From NCBI RefSeq assembly GCF_001546115.1, contig NZ_KQ955209.1, forward strand, positions 777,395 through 841,394: a stretch of 64,000 nt of DNA, read 5' to 3'. The first letter of the stretch is position 1. Each line of letters begins with the position of its first letter. The notes under the pieces are model-generated. The model ran no database searches and was not told the origin of the DNA. It saw only the letters and a program-made list of their open reading frames with translations. The translations under genes and the position numbers were made by a program. Source of the stretch: Paracoccus aminovorans (lineage in GTDB: Bacteria; Pseudomonadota; Alphaproteobacteria; Rhodobacterales; Rhodobacteraceae). Below, piece after piece: positions 1-8,244 of the stretch.

Positions 1-1011
1 TGTTTGATCCCACGGTTTGATGGTGCGATCCATTCGTCGGAATGGAAGGAAGCACTATGGGACAAGTTCGTCACGGCTGCGCCACGACCACGCACGCCAT
101 TCGAGCAGCAATACAGCGATCGCAAGCTTCGATCGCGGCACTGAGCCAGGAGTTTGGGATCAATCCGAAGACCGTGGCGAAATGGCGTAACCGCGAGACG
201 GTCGAGGATTTGAAGACTGGGCCCAAGGAGCCCCGATCCTCCGTGCTCAGCGAGGCTGAGGAAGCAATGGTCGTTGCCTTTCGGCGTCACACGCTCTTGC
301 CGCTGGACGACTGTCTCTATGCTCTACAGCCTTCGATCCCTCACCTGACACGGTCAGCGCTGCATCGGTGCCTTCAGCGGCACGGCATCTCGCGCCTGCC
401 TGAGATCGGCGGCGACAAGCCGAAGCGTCAGCGGTTCAAGCGCTATCCCATCGGTTTCTTCCACATGGATATCGCCGAAGTGCAGACGGCCGAGGGCAAG
501 CTCTATCTCTTCGTGGCCATCGACCGAACGAGCAAGTTCGCGGTCACCCAACTCGTCGAAAAGGCTGACAGGAAGACCGCTTGGGAGTTCCTGGAGCATC
601 TACTGGAAGCCGTGCCCTATCGCATCCACACGATCCTGACGGACAACGGCATCCAGTTTGCCGAGCAGCCCAGGAACCGAAACACTGCCTACTCCCGGCC
701 GATGCGCTTCGACATGATTTGCGAAGCCAACGGGATCGAGCACAGGCTTACCAAGCCCAACCATCCTTGGACCAATGGCCAGGTCGAGCGGATGAACCGA
801 ACGATCAAGGAGGCTACCGTCAAACGCTTCCACTACGACACCCACGACCAACTCCGCACACATCTCATGGACTTCATGGCTGCCTACAACTTCGCTCGCA
901 GGCTGAAGACGCTCAGCGGTCTCACGCCCTACGAATACATCTGCAAAGTCTGGACTTCAGAGCCGGACAGATTCATCGTCGATCCGATCCACCAGATGCC
1001 GGGACTGAACA
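1..1011 (+). mobile_element. IS481-family insertion sequence
   Basis: The first bases (TGTTTGATCCC at 1-11) are partly repeated in inverse orientation at 1001-1011 (TGTTCAGTCCC on the reverse strand, 8 of 11 matches). This suggests imperfect terminal repeats that start at the window edge and end just before the transposase stop codon. The single gene inside encodes a complete IS481-type transposase. The exact ends are inferred, because the left flank and any target duplication lie outside the window. Confidence 0.6.
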
Positions 1012-1016
1012 CCTAG
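57..1016 (+). CDS. IS481-family DDE transposase
   Basis: Integrase-type transposase of about 319 residues. The N-terminal third carries a helix-turn-helix region (about residues 15-60, with SIAALSQEFGINPKTVAKWR). An rve-like catalytic core follows with the first Asp in FHMDIAEV, the second in ILTDNGIQF and a Glu in GQVERMNRT. The start at 57 follows a GGAAGGA ribosome-binding site at 45-50; the ATG at 42 lies in front of that site and is less likely. The reading frame is intact and of normal family length, so the element may be active. Confidence 0.9.
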   Translation: MGQVRHGCATTTHAIRAAIQRSQASIAALSQEFGINPKTVAKWRNRETVEDLKTGPKEPRSSVLSEAEEAMVVAFRRHTLLPLDDCLYALQPSIPHLTRSALHRCLQRHGISRLPEIGGDKPKRQRFKRYPIGFFHMDIAEVQTAEGKLYLFVAIDRTSKFAVTQLVEKADRKTAWEFLEHLLEAVPYRIHTILTDNGIQFAEQPRNRNTAYSRPMRFDMICEANGIEHRLTKPNHPWTNGQVERMNRTIKEATVKRFHYDTHDQLRTHLMDFMAAYNFARRLKTLSGLTPYEYICKVWTSEPDRFIVDPIHQMPGLNT

Positions 1017-1069
1017 TCCTGTGCGGCAAAGGCCGTCAGAAATGCTCTGGATATATTTACTCCGTGCCG

Positions 1070-2008
1070 TCAGCCATAGTTCAGTTCCGAGTATCGTCGT
1101 TGGTGGGCATCAAGATCGTCGCGCAGGATCTCTGCAAAGGATTCGGCAAGCTTGGACAAGGGGCGATGCTGCGGCATGACGATGGCAGCGGTGAAGGGGA
1201 CGACCGGCTGAAACGGACGGAATGTCACTTTTCCTGCATCTCCGCGCGATAGCCGATAGCTTTCCGCACTCAGCGGGTCGATGATTGCACAGGCCAGCCC
1301 GGCTTCGACGAAGGAGAGCAGAGGATAAAAATATTGCGTTTCGAATCGAGGACAGAACGGCACGTCTTGTGACGCGAAGGCTTCGGCCGTGCGGCTGTAG
1401 GTGGAATGGGTGGCAAACAGCGCCGCGATGTCGCGCTCCTTCAGGTCCTGCGGCGTGATGACTGGGCGCGACGCCAGCGGATCGTCCTGCGGCAGCGCAC
1501 ACACGCATTCGTAAGTCACGGGCTCGAACCGCAGCAGGTTCGAATCTTCCGCCGCCTGACCGCTCAGATCGGCGAGGCCGAGGTCGAATTTCTGGGTGGC
1601 GACCAGATGCCGCACCTGCAGGGAACTGCGCGTCAAAAGTGTAAGGCGCACGTCCCGTCTCTGCTTGAGAAAGCGCGTCACAAGCTGCGGGACCAGGATC
1701 ACAGAAGGGCCGGGCATACAGACGACCCGCAGTTCGCCCTGTTCGAGATTGCCGATGCGGGTCATGTTCTGCTCGACGTTGCGCAGCCGTTCCAGAATTT
1801 CGTTCGCCTCCTCGAACAGGTAATGGGCCTCGGGCACCGGGGTCAGCCGGCCCGAGTGCCGCAGGAACAGCTTGTAGCCCAGCTCCGCTTCCAGGCTGGC
1901 GATCATCGCGCTGACCGCAGGCTGGGTGCGGTGCAGAATGCGCGACGCCTCGGAGAACGAGCCGGTCCGCATGACCTCGCGAAAGACGACAAGTTGCTTG
2001 CTATTCAT
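1070..2008 (-). CDS. LysR-family transcriptional regulator
   Basis: A 312-residue LysR-type regulator: winged helix-turn-helix at about residues 1-60 (SFSEASRILHRTQPAVSAMI) and a periplasmic-binding-like effector domain after about residue 90. The start at 2008 is chosen because GGAGGT sits five bases upstream; an in-frame ATG at 2029 lies ahead of that site. It is divergent from the TTT transporter and amino-acid oxidation genes at 2260-7302. By the usual LysR arrangement it probably controls them, with their substrate or product as co-inducer. The ligand cannot be read from the sequence. Confidence 0.88.
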   Translation of the reverse strand: MNSKQLVVFREVMRTGSFSEASRILHRTQPAVSAMIASLEAELGYKLFLRHSGRLTPVPEAHYLFEEANEILERLRNVEQNMTRIGNLEQGELRVVCMPGPSVILVPQLVTRFLKQRRDVRLTLLTRSSLQVRHLVATQKFDLGLADLSGQAAEDSNLLRFEPVTYECVCALPQDDPLASRPVITPQDLKERDIAALFATHSTYSRTAEAFASQDVPFCPRFETQYFYPLLSFVEAGLACAIIDPLSAESYRLSRGDAGKVTFRPFQPVVPFTAAIVMPQHRPLSKLAESFAEILRDDLDAHQRRYSELNYG

Positions 2009-2060
2009 CGCTACCTCCAGTGATTGCACCCAGGCTATAAGAAAACATTTTAACTATGAA

Positions 2061-2074
2061 GAATTTTCAAATTC
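2061..2074. promoter_or_regulatory. AT-rich dyad in the lysR/tctB divergent promoter
   Basis: The region between the divergent LysR gene and tctB (2009-2259) is strongly AT-rich near 2040-2095. It holds a perfect small dyad, GAATTT-TC-AAATTC, which could be a LysR operator. No protein-binding evidence exists in the sequence itself. Confidence 0.3.
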
Positions 2075-2197
2075 GACTTTATGGATTTTTACGACCTATC
2101 CTGCGGCAACAAGACAGGCGCGGGGATGAACCGGCGTCTCAGCGACAAGGAGGCAGCTTTGTTCCGCCGAAAGACGATGACTATGAAGAGATGGATG

Positions 2198-2228
2198 CCC
2201 GGCCCGGCAGATCGCGGGCCGGGCCGGG
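2198..2228 (+). promoter_or_regulatory. strong hairpin in the tctB leader
   Basis: CCCGGCCCGGC (2198-2208) and its exact reverse complement GCCGGGCCGGG (2218-2228) are separated by nine bases, giving an 11-bp all-GC stem. It ends 31 bases before the tctB start and is not followed by a T-run, so it is not a simple terminator. It could block read-through, stabilise the transcript or act as an attenuator. Confidence 0.5.
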
Positions 2229-2259
2229 GGACGCGTATCGGTCGGTCGCGGAGGCAGCC

Positions 2260-2724
2260 ATGAACCGGCGTTACGTCGATGTCGTGCTGGGTTCGGTCCT
2301 GATCGCCGCCGCCATCCTGATCCTGACGCGCGAGGGGCTGGCTCAGGGCGGCGTCGAGACGCAGCTCGGTTCGATGTTCATGCCGCGCGTCGTGGCGGGG
2401 CTCATCCTGATCTTCGCGGCCATGATCGCGATTGCGTCCTTGCGGCAGATCATCGCGCAAAGCCCGCTGGCGCCGCAGGAAACGATCGCGACCGAGGGGC
2501 TGGGCGGCGTGCTGATCTATGTCGGCATCTTCGCCGCCTACTGGTGGCTTCTGCCCACGCTCGGCTTCGTCGTCGCCACCTCGGCCGCGATGTTCGCCAT
2601 CGCCGTCCTGCTCGGCGGCCGGTCGTGGCTGGCGATGGCGGCGATCTCCATCGCCGTCCCGGTCGTCACCTTCTACGGCTGCCGCGAGCTGATCCGGGTC
2701 TATCTGCCCGAATGGTCGCTGTGA
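2260..2724 (+). CDS. tctB: TTT transporter small membrane subunit TctB
   Basis: A 154-residue protein with four predicted hydrophobic segments (about residues 5-25, 38-60, 83-105 and 110-135), the usual size and topology of the small TctB subunit of tripartite tricarboxylate transporters. An upstream in-frame extension to 2056 is hydrophilic and unlike the family, while GGAGGC lies just before the ATG at 2260, so the short start is chosen. It is followed seven bases later by tctA and then tctC. The substrate is unknown; the neighbouring oxidase and racemase suggest an amino acid or related acid. Confidence 0.85.
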   Translation: MNRRYVDVVLGSVLIAAAILILTREGLAQGGVETQLGSMFMPRVVAGLILIFAAMIAIASLRQIIAQSPLAPQETIATEGLGGVLIYVGIFAAYWWLLPTLGFVVATSAAMFAIAVLLGGRSWLAMAAISIAVPVVTFYGCRELIRVYLPEWSL

Positions 2725-2731
2725 GATCGCC

Positions 2732-4243
2732 ATGCTGAGCAATATCATCGGCGGCTTCACCGCGGTCCTGGCGCCCGCGCCGATGCTGGGCATCGCGCTG
2801 GGGGTCTGCGTCGGCATCGTCTTCGGCGCCATCCCCGGCATTTCCGGGATCATGGCCATCGCGATCATGTTGCCCCTGACCTTCTATTTCGATCCGGTGG
2901 TGGGCATCGTGACCCTGCTGGCGGTCTACAAGGCGGGGATCTATGGCGGCTCGATCTCGGCGATCCTGATCAATACGCCGGGCGCTGCCGCGTCCTTCCT
3001 GACCTCGCTCGACGGGCATGCGCTGGCGCGGGCCGGCAAGGCGGGCAAGGCGCTGTGCCTTGCGCTTTACGCCTCGGTCACCGGCGAGGTGCTGGCGACG
3101 CTGGTGCTGATCTTCGTGGCCGCGCCGATCTCGCTGCTGTCCCTGCAGGCGGGGCCGATCGAAAAGGTCTGGCTGCTGGTCTTTGCCTTCACGGTCGTCG
3201 GCTCGATGACCGGGGAATCGGTGCCGCGGGGGCTTTTGTCCTGCTGCCTGGGGATGCTCTTCGCCATGGTCGGCATGTCGGCGGTGACGGGGGCGGCGCG
3301 CCTGACCTTCGGAATTCCCGAGCTGCTGAGCGGCTTCACCTTCCTGCCGCTGCTGATCGGGGTCCTGGTCATGCCCGAGGTGGTCGAGGGCGTCCGCCGC
3401 CGCAAGACCCCGCAGCACGAGCTGGTCCTGAGGCATTCGCCCGATCCCGCCGACAACCGGCTCAGCTTTCGCGAATACCGCTCGGTCTTCGGGACGATCC
3501 TGAAGTCGACCGGCATCGGGACCGTGGTCGGCGCCCTGCCGGGTCTGGGGTCGAGCGCCGCCGCCTTCCTGGCCTATGGCGAGGCCAAGCGCGCGTCCAA
3601 GGAACCGGAAAGCTTCGGCAAGGGCTCGCTGCACGGGATCGCGGCGGCGGAATCCTCGAACAACGCCGTCTGCGGGTCGAGCATGATCCCGATGCTGACG
3701 CTCAGCATTCCCGGCGACGACGTGACCGCGCTGCTGATGGGGGCCTTCCTGATCCACGGCATCACCCCGGGACCGACGATCTTCTACGAGCATACCGACA
3801 CCATCTACGCCATCTTCGCCGGCTTCCTGATGGTGGACCTGCTCCTGCTGGTGATCGCGCGCTTCGGCTTCCGGTTCTGGATGAGGGTGGCCTCGGTCAG
3901 GACCTGTTTCATCTTCCCCTGCGTCTTCGCCTTTGCCGTGATCGGCGCCTTCACCACCAACCAAAGCCTGAACGACATCCTGATCCTGCTGGTCTTTACC
4001 GTCCTGGGCTACGGGATGCGGCTTGTCGGGCTGAACCCCGCCGCCTTCATCATCGGCTTCATCCTGATGCCGATCTTCGAGCAGAACCTCGACCAGGCGG
4101 TGTCCATCGTCGGCGGCGACTATCTGCGGCTGCTGGGCTCGCCCATCGGCTGGGGCTTCATCGCCCTTGCCGCGCTGTCGGTCTGGTCGGCGATCCGCAT
4201 GAACCGCAAGACGCGCCTGCGCGCCCTCGCGGCAAGCCAATAG
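2732..4243 (+). CDS. tctA: TTT transporter large membrane subunit TctA
   Basis: A 503-residue polytopic membrane protein of the TctA family, the channel-forming subunit. Family landmarks are visible: the GAIPGISGIMAIAI segment near residue 35, the glycine-rich IYGGSISAILINTPG segment and the SSNNAVCGSSMIPMLTLSIPG segment near residue 310. It lies seven bases after tctB and before tctC, so the three genes form one transcription unit. It works with the periplasmic TctC at 4288 in ion-gradient-driven uptake of a carboxylate. Confidence 0.93.
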   Translation: MLSNIIGGFTAVLAPAPMLGIALGVCVGIVFGAIPGISGIMAIAIMLPLTFYFDPVVGIVTLLAVYKAGIYGGSISAILINTPGAAASFLTSLDGHALARAGKAGKALCLALYASVTGEVLATLVLIFVAAPISLLSLQAGPIEKVWLLVFAFTVVGSMTGESVPRGLLSCCLGMLFAMVGMSAVTGAARLTFGIPELLSGFTFLPLLIGVLVMPEVVEGVRRRKTPQHELVLRHSPDPADNRLSFREYRSVFGTILKSTGIGTVVGALPGLGSSAAAFLAYGEAKRASKEPESFGKGSLHGIAAAESSNNAVCGSSMIPMLTLSIPGDDVTALLMGAFLIHGITPGPTIFYEHTDTIYAIFAGFLMVDLLLLVIARFGFRFWMRVASVRTCFIFPCVFAFAVIGAFTTNQSLNDILILLVFTVLGYGMRLVGLNPAAFIIGFILMPIFEQNLDQAVSIVGGDYLRLLGSPIGWGFIALAALSVWSAIRMNRKTRLRALAASQ

Positions 4244-4287
4244 CCGGTCCCGGCCGGTCGACACCCCTTCCAACAGGAGTATCAAGA

Positions 4288-5223
4288 GTGAAAAAGCAGC
4301 TTGCCCTTCTTGCCGCCATCGGCACCGTCGCCCTGGCGTTGCCGGCCGCGGCCGAGTTTCCCGACAAGCCCATCCGGGTGATCGTGCCCTGGGGCGCGGG
4401 CGGCGATTCCGACCTGACCACCCGGGTCTGGGCCGATGCGGTCGAAAAAATCCTCGGCGTGCCCGTCGCCGTGGTCAACAAGGCCGGCGGAACCGGGGTC
4501 ATCGGCACGACCGAGGTCGTGAACGCCAAGCCCGACGGCTATACGCTGGTGAACGCCGGGCTGAGCAATGTGCAGGTCACGCCCAATTTCAGCGAGGTGT
4601 CCTATGACTTCGACAGCTTTACCCCGGTGGTGAAACTGTCGGCGGTTCCGCTGGGTATCCTCGTCGCCAAAGACAGCCCCTATGGCAGCTTCGAGGCATT
4701 CGTGCAGGGGGCCAAGGACAAGCGGTTGACGCAAGGCTCCTGGGGCGCGGCCTCGTCCGGGACGATCCTTGCCGGCATCGTCGCGCGGCAAGCGGGCTAT
4801 ACGGTCGACTATGTGCACGCCAATACCACCGCCGAGTCGATGGTCTCGCTGATCGGCGGCCACATCGATTCCGCCGTATCCTTTCCTCCCGCCTTCGAGC
4901 CGCATTTGAAGTCGGGCAGCGCCCGCCTGCTGGCCGTGAACAAGAAATCAGACCAATACCCCGGCGTGCCCAGCTTTGCCGATTTCGGCATCAAGGGTGA
5001 TTTCGAAGGCTGGTCGGGCATCTTCGCCCCCAAGGGCGTGCCGCAAGAGGTGGTGGACAAGCTGGTCGAGGCCAGCGCGCAGGCGATGCAGGACCCCCAG
5101 GTCGTCAAGGCCTTCGAGAATATCGGTGCCGAGGTCGATTTCCGCCACGGCGACGAATGGGTCGCGGATATGCGCGACACCTACGGCATCATGGCCGAAG
5201 CGGCCGGCGAAATGCGGAAATGA
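4288..5223 (+). CDS. tctC: TTT transporter periplasmic binding protein TctC
   Basis: A 311-residue Bug/TctC-family solute-binding protein. It starts at a GTG preceded by AGGAG (4275-4279) and opens with a clear Sec signal peptide (residues 1-24, cleavage after LPAAA). The hallmark PDKPIRVIVPWGAGGDSD segment and NKAGGTGVIGT follow. It would capture a carboxylate or amino acid in the periplasm and hand it to TctAB. Its position as third gene differs from the second TTT set in this window, whose tctC is divergent from tctBA. Confidence 0.92.
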   Translation: MKKQLALLAAIGTVALALPAAAEFPDKPIRVIVPWGAGGDSDLTTRVWADAVEKILGVPVAVVNKAGGTGVIGTTEVVNAKPDGYTLVNAGLSNVQVTPNFSEVSYDFDSFTPVVKLSAVPLGILVAKDSPYGSFEAFVQGAKDKRLTQGSWGAASSGTILAGIVARQAGYTVDYVHANTTAESMVSLIGGHIDSAVSFPPAFEPHLKSGSARLLAVNKKSDQYPGVPSFADFGIKGDFEGWSGIFAPKGVPQEVVDKLVEASAQAMQDPQVVKAFENIGAEVDFRHGDEWVADMRDTYGIMAEAAGEMRK

Positions 5224-5233
5224 CCGGCTGATC

Positions 5234-5256
5234 GGGCGCGCGGCTGTCGCGCGCCC
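5234..5256 (+). terminator. GC hairpin after tctC
   Basis: GGGCGCGCG (5234-5242) pairs perfectly with CGCGCGCCC (5248-5256) across a five-base loop, eleven bases after the tctC stop. No T-run follows, so it may be a partial terminator or an mRNA 3'-end stabiliser separating transporter from enzyme expression. Confidence 0.5.
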
Positions 5257-5296
5257 GGGGCCTTGTGGCCGGTTCCGGCAGCACTCATAATTCGGA

Positions 5297-6580
5297 ATGA
5301 ACATGACACCGGACGAACGAAGCATCGCCGTCGTCGGCGGCGGTATCATTGGCATTTGCGCGGCGCTTTTCCTTCAGGAAAAGGGCTTTCGCGTCACCAT
5401 CCTGGACCGGGCCGGAACCGACGACCAGCGGGCCTCATACGGCAATGCCGGAAACCTTTCACCATGGTCCTGCGTGCCGGAATCCCTGCCGGGGCTGTGG
5501 AAATCGGTCCCAGGCTGGCTGCTGGACCCGTTGGGACCGATGGCGATCCGGCTGCGCCATCTGCCGGCGGCCGCGCCCTGGCTGGCGCGCTTTCTGCATG
5601 CCGGCCGGCCGGGCAGGATCGCGACACAGGCCGACGCGCTGCGCAGCCTCTATGCGCCGACCGTCGATCTTTACGAAGACCTGCTGCGCGGCAGCGGGCA
5701 CGAGGACCTGGTCCGGCGCTGCGTCTATATCCAGCTTTACCGCGATGAGGCGCAGGCCGACCTCAACGCGCTCGGCCTGCGGCTTCGGCGGGAAAGGGGC
5801 GCGAATATCGAGCTTGTCGGGGCCGGCGCGTTGCGCGAACTGGAACCCGATGTCTCGCCGCGCTATCGCAAGGCGGTGGTGATCCACGGGCAGGGTCACA
5901 GCGTCAATCCGCAAAGGCTTCTGCGCGTGCTGGCAGAGCGCGTGGTCCGCCAAGGTGGGCAGGTGTTGCGGCGCGATGTCGCCGGGCTGCGTCCCGGCCC
6001 CGGCGGTATTCAGATCGAAACTCCGCAAGGCGGGTTTGCCTTTGCCAAGGTCGTTGTCGCGGCCGGGGCGTGGTCAGCGAGGCTGCTGCGGCCGCTTGGG
6101 CTGAGCATCCCGCTGGAAACCGAGCGGGGCTATCATCTGACCGTTCCCGACTCCGGTGTGCGGGTCAACAATACGCTGATGGAGGCCGGTCGCATGGTGG
6201 TGGCCAATTCCATGGAAGGCGGCCTGCGCCTCGCGGGAACCGTCGAACTGGCGGGCCTGCGCGCCGCGCCGGACCATCGGCGCGCCCGCAACCTGGCGGT
6301 TCTGGGCCAAGAGATCTTCCCGGCGCTGAATGTCGAAAATGCGACCGAGTGGATGGGCCACCGCCCGTCCTTGCCGGATTCTCTGCCGGTGATCGGCCGG
6401 ATGCCGGGATGCCCCGACATTCTGCTGGCCTTCGGCCACAGTCATCTCGGCCTGTCCGGGGGCGCGCCCACCGGCCGGTTGATCGCCCAACTCGCGGCCG
6501 GCGAAATGCCTTCGGTCGATCTGGCCCCCTTCCGCGCCGACCGTTTCCGCCTTCTTGGACCACAGGAGAAATCCGCATGA
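5297..6580 (+). CDS. DadA-like FAD-dependent amino-acid oxidoreductase
   Basis: A 427-residue flavoprotein of the DAO/DadA family. The dinucleotide-binding fold is at the N-terminus (VVGGGIIGICAALFL, about residues 12-26, then an acidic TILDR end of strand two), and a C-terminal FAD contact is in the GHSHLGLSGG segment. The family oxidises D-amino acids or N-substituted amino acids to 2-oxo acids, passing electrons to the quinone pool or oxygen. The ATG at 5303 is an alternative start; neither has a strong ribosome-binding site. Its stop overlaps the start of the next gene, so the two are translationally coupled. Confidence 0.85.
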   Translation: MNMTPDERSIAVVGGGIIGICAALFLQEKGFRVTILDRAGTDDQRASYGNAGNLSPWSCVPESLPGLWKSVPGWLLDPLGPMAIRLRHLPAAAPWLARFLHAGRPGRIATQADALRSLYAPTVDLYEDLLRGSGHEDLVRRCVYIQLYRDEAQADLNALGLRLRRERGANIELVGAGALRELEPDVSPRYRKAVVIHGQGHSVNPQRLLRVLAERVVRQGGQVLRRDVAGLRPGPGGIQIETPQGGFAFAKVVVAAGAWSARLLRPLGLSIPLETERGYHLTVPDSGVRVNNTLMEAGRMVVANSMEGGLRLAGTVELAGLRAAPDHRRARNLAVLGQEIFPALNVENATEWMGHRPSLPDSLPVIGRMPGCPDILLAFGHSHLGLSGGAPTGRLIAQLAAGEMPSVDLAPFRADRFRLLGPQEKSA

Positions 6581-7302
6581 CCTTGCAACGCGGCGGCCGC
6601 AACATCTGCGGCATTTCCATCGGCGTGCTTTCGCTGGAAAGCTATTTCCCGAAGCCGCCGGGGCATATCAAGAATCCCTCCAGCCTGCCGTTCACCACCG
6701 CCTACGAGATCCTCGACGGCATCACCGTCCCGGAACTGCTGAACCGCCCAAGCCCGGCCATGGTCGGACGGTTGATCGAGGCGGCACAAAGGCTGGAACG
6801 CCAGGGCGTCCACGCGATCACAGGCTCTTGCGGGTTCCTAGCGCTGTTCCAGCGCGAAATCGCCGAGTCCGTACGCATTCCCGTCTTTCTGTCTTCGCTG
6901 ATCCAGGTGCCGCTGGTCTGGCAGATGACCCGCGCGCCCGTCGGTGTGCTGACGGCTTCGGCCGCCGCCTTGACGGCGCGCCATCTGGCCGGCGTCGGGG
7001 CGGATGGGGTGCCGCTGGAAATCCAGGGCTTGGAGGACACGCAGGAATTCGCCAGCGTCATCCTGCGCAATGAACGCAATGACATGGATCTGGACAAGGT
7101 GGAGGCCGAGGTCATCGCCGCCGGACGCGCCCTTGTCGCCCGCAATCCGGCGATCCGGGCAATCGTGCTGGAATGCACCGACCTGCCGCCCTTTGCCTGC
7201 AGCTTGCAGCAGGCCCTGGCGCTGCCGGTGTTCGACCTGGTGACGCTGTCGGGGATGATCCATGAAGCCGCGCTCCGGCAAGCCTACAAGGGATTCACAT
7301 AG
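6577..7302 (+). CDS. Asp/Glu racemase superfamily protein
   Basis: A 241-residue protein of the aspartate/glutamate/hydantoin racemase and maleate isomerase superfamily. Two cysteines in the expected catalytic contexts are visible: TGSCGFL near residue 87 and VLECTDLPP near residue 200. It starts in an ATGA overlap with the DadA-like gene. Next to a D-amino-acid-type oxidase and an importer, the simplest role is to convert an imported L-form to the oxidisable D-form, or to isomerise the product. The substrate is not defined by sequence. The operon appears to end here, in the mobile-element scar that follows. Confidence 0.8.
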   Translation: MTLQRGGRNICGISIGVLSLESYFPKPPGHIKNPSSLPFTTAYEILDGITVPELLNRPSPAMVGRLIEAAQRLERQGVHAITGSCGFLALFQREIAESVRIPVFLSSLIQVPLVWQMTRAPVGVLTASAAALTARHLAGVGADGVPLEIQGLEDTQEFASVILRNERNDMDLDKVEAEVIAAGRALVARNPAIRAIVLECTDLPPFACSLQQALALPVFDLVTLSGMIHEAALRQAYKGFT

Positions 7303-7522
7303 CGAGGCCGGTCGGGATATCCGCCAACAACCTCGTCAGACTGCCTCATCTGCCAGCGGCGCGACGATGACGAACCTAGTGGGCCACACGCCCCCTGCAC
7401 CCAAAAGCGCGAGGCCGGGCAGCGAAGCTGGGATGAAGGGAAACCGTTCTGGATCGACGATTGTTTTCAGCGGCCTGCAGGTTGTACCCGATCAAGCCAC
7501 ATTGCGTGTCCGACGTTCCAGC
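7303..7522. other. 220-bp gap with no recognisable gene
   Basis: Between the racemase-family gene and the SDR relic nothing resembling a coding region, RNA or repeat could be supported. The base composition is less GC-rich than in the neighbouring genes, as expected for degraded DNA. Confidence 0.4.
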
Positions 7523-7640
7523 TCAGGCGGTGTTATTGGCTGTCCCCTCGGTGACATCGTACGCGGCGCCCGAGACCATGCTGGCATCGTCGCTGGCCAT
7601 GAACACCACCGCGGGCGCGATGGATTCTAGCGGAAGCCAC
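7523..7640 (-). pseudogene. C-terminal relic of a short-chain dehydrogenase
   Basis: Reading leftwards, about 36 codons encode a typical SDR C-terminus (IAPAVVFMASDDASMVSG, then AAYDVTEGTAN) ending in a stop at 7523. The rest of the gene is missing: upstream the frame runs into the 42-bp repeat and insertion-sequence DNA at 7696. The relic marks a gene destroyed by mobile-element insertion or deletion. Confidence 0.6.
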
Positions 7641-7695
7641 GGCAGGCCGAGGGGGGATTTGGCGGCAACACACCCTTCCGGCCATACGTGGTATT

Positions 7696-7737
7696 TTACG
7701 CCCCTATTGGAGTGAACCCCACGAGCTGGACCACGGG
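7696..7737 (+). repeat. left copy of a 42-bp inverted repeat
   Basis: This 42-bp stretch (beginning TTACGCCCCTATTGGAGTGA) is exactly complementary in reverse to 9802-9843. The two copies bracket the IS427-type and IS3-type elements. They may be ends of an older, larger element, or the trace of an inversion. Confidence 0.85.
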
Positions 7738-7812
7738 GTTCCATAGAACTAGGTGGTGTTGACAAAAGGGATTCACAGGGTGGCCTGATCGTGATTCAAG
7801 CTGGTACCTGCA

Positions 7813-8244
7813 ATGGAGACCAGCTTGGCACGAGACCTGATGTCGGACGAGGAATGGGCGTTTCATGAGCGCTTCATTCTGGCCGTGCGCGCCCCGAACG
7901 GGCGCAAGCCCGCAAATCACCGCCTTGTTCTTGATGGGATTTTCTGGATCGCGCGGACCGGCTCTCCTTGGCGCGACCTCCCAGAAGAGTTCGGGAAGTG
8001 GTCCAGTGTCTACCGCCAGTTCCGGCGCTGGACCCTGGCGGGGTTGTGGGAGCAGATCCTCGAAGCGCTGAACGAAAGTCGGATCGTGCCGGATGCGCTC
8101 CAGATGATCGACAGCACCGTGATCCGCGCCCATCATCAGGCAGCGGGCGCAAAAGGGGGACTCCAAGACAGGGTTTTGGCCGTTCAAGAGGTGGTTTCAC
8201 GACCAAGGTCCACCTGCGCGTCAATGCTGCCGGGCTGCCAATGA
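7813..8244 (+). CDS. IS427-type transposase, first frame (OrfA)
   Basis: N-terminal part of an IS5-family transposase: the MSDEEWAFHERF opening is followed by the DUF4096-like DNA-binding region (LDGIFWIARTGSPWRDLPEE). The first catalytic Asp is in MIDSTVIRAHH near residue 100. The meaningful frame ends around 8150, where the run AAAAGGGGG (8151-8159) would let ribosomes slip by -1 into the second frame; the rest of this open frame to 8244 is out-of-frame read-through. Confidence 0.75.
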   Translation: METSLARDLMSDEEWAFHERFILAVRAPNGRKPANHRLVLDGIFWIARTGSPWRDLPEEFGKWSSVYRQFRRWTLAGLWEQILEALNESRIVPDALQMIDSTVIRAHHQAAGAKGGLQDRVLAVQEVVSRPRSTCASMLPGCQ

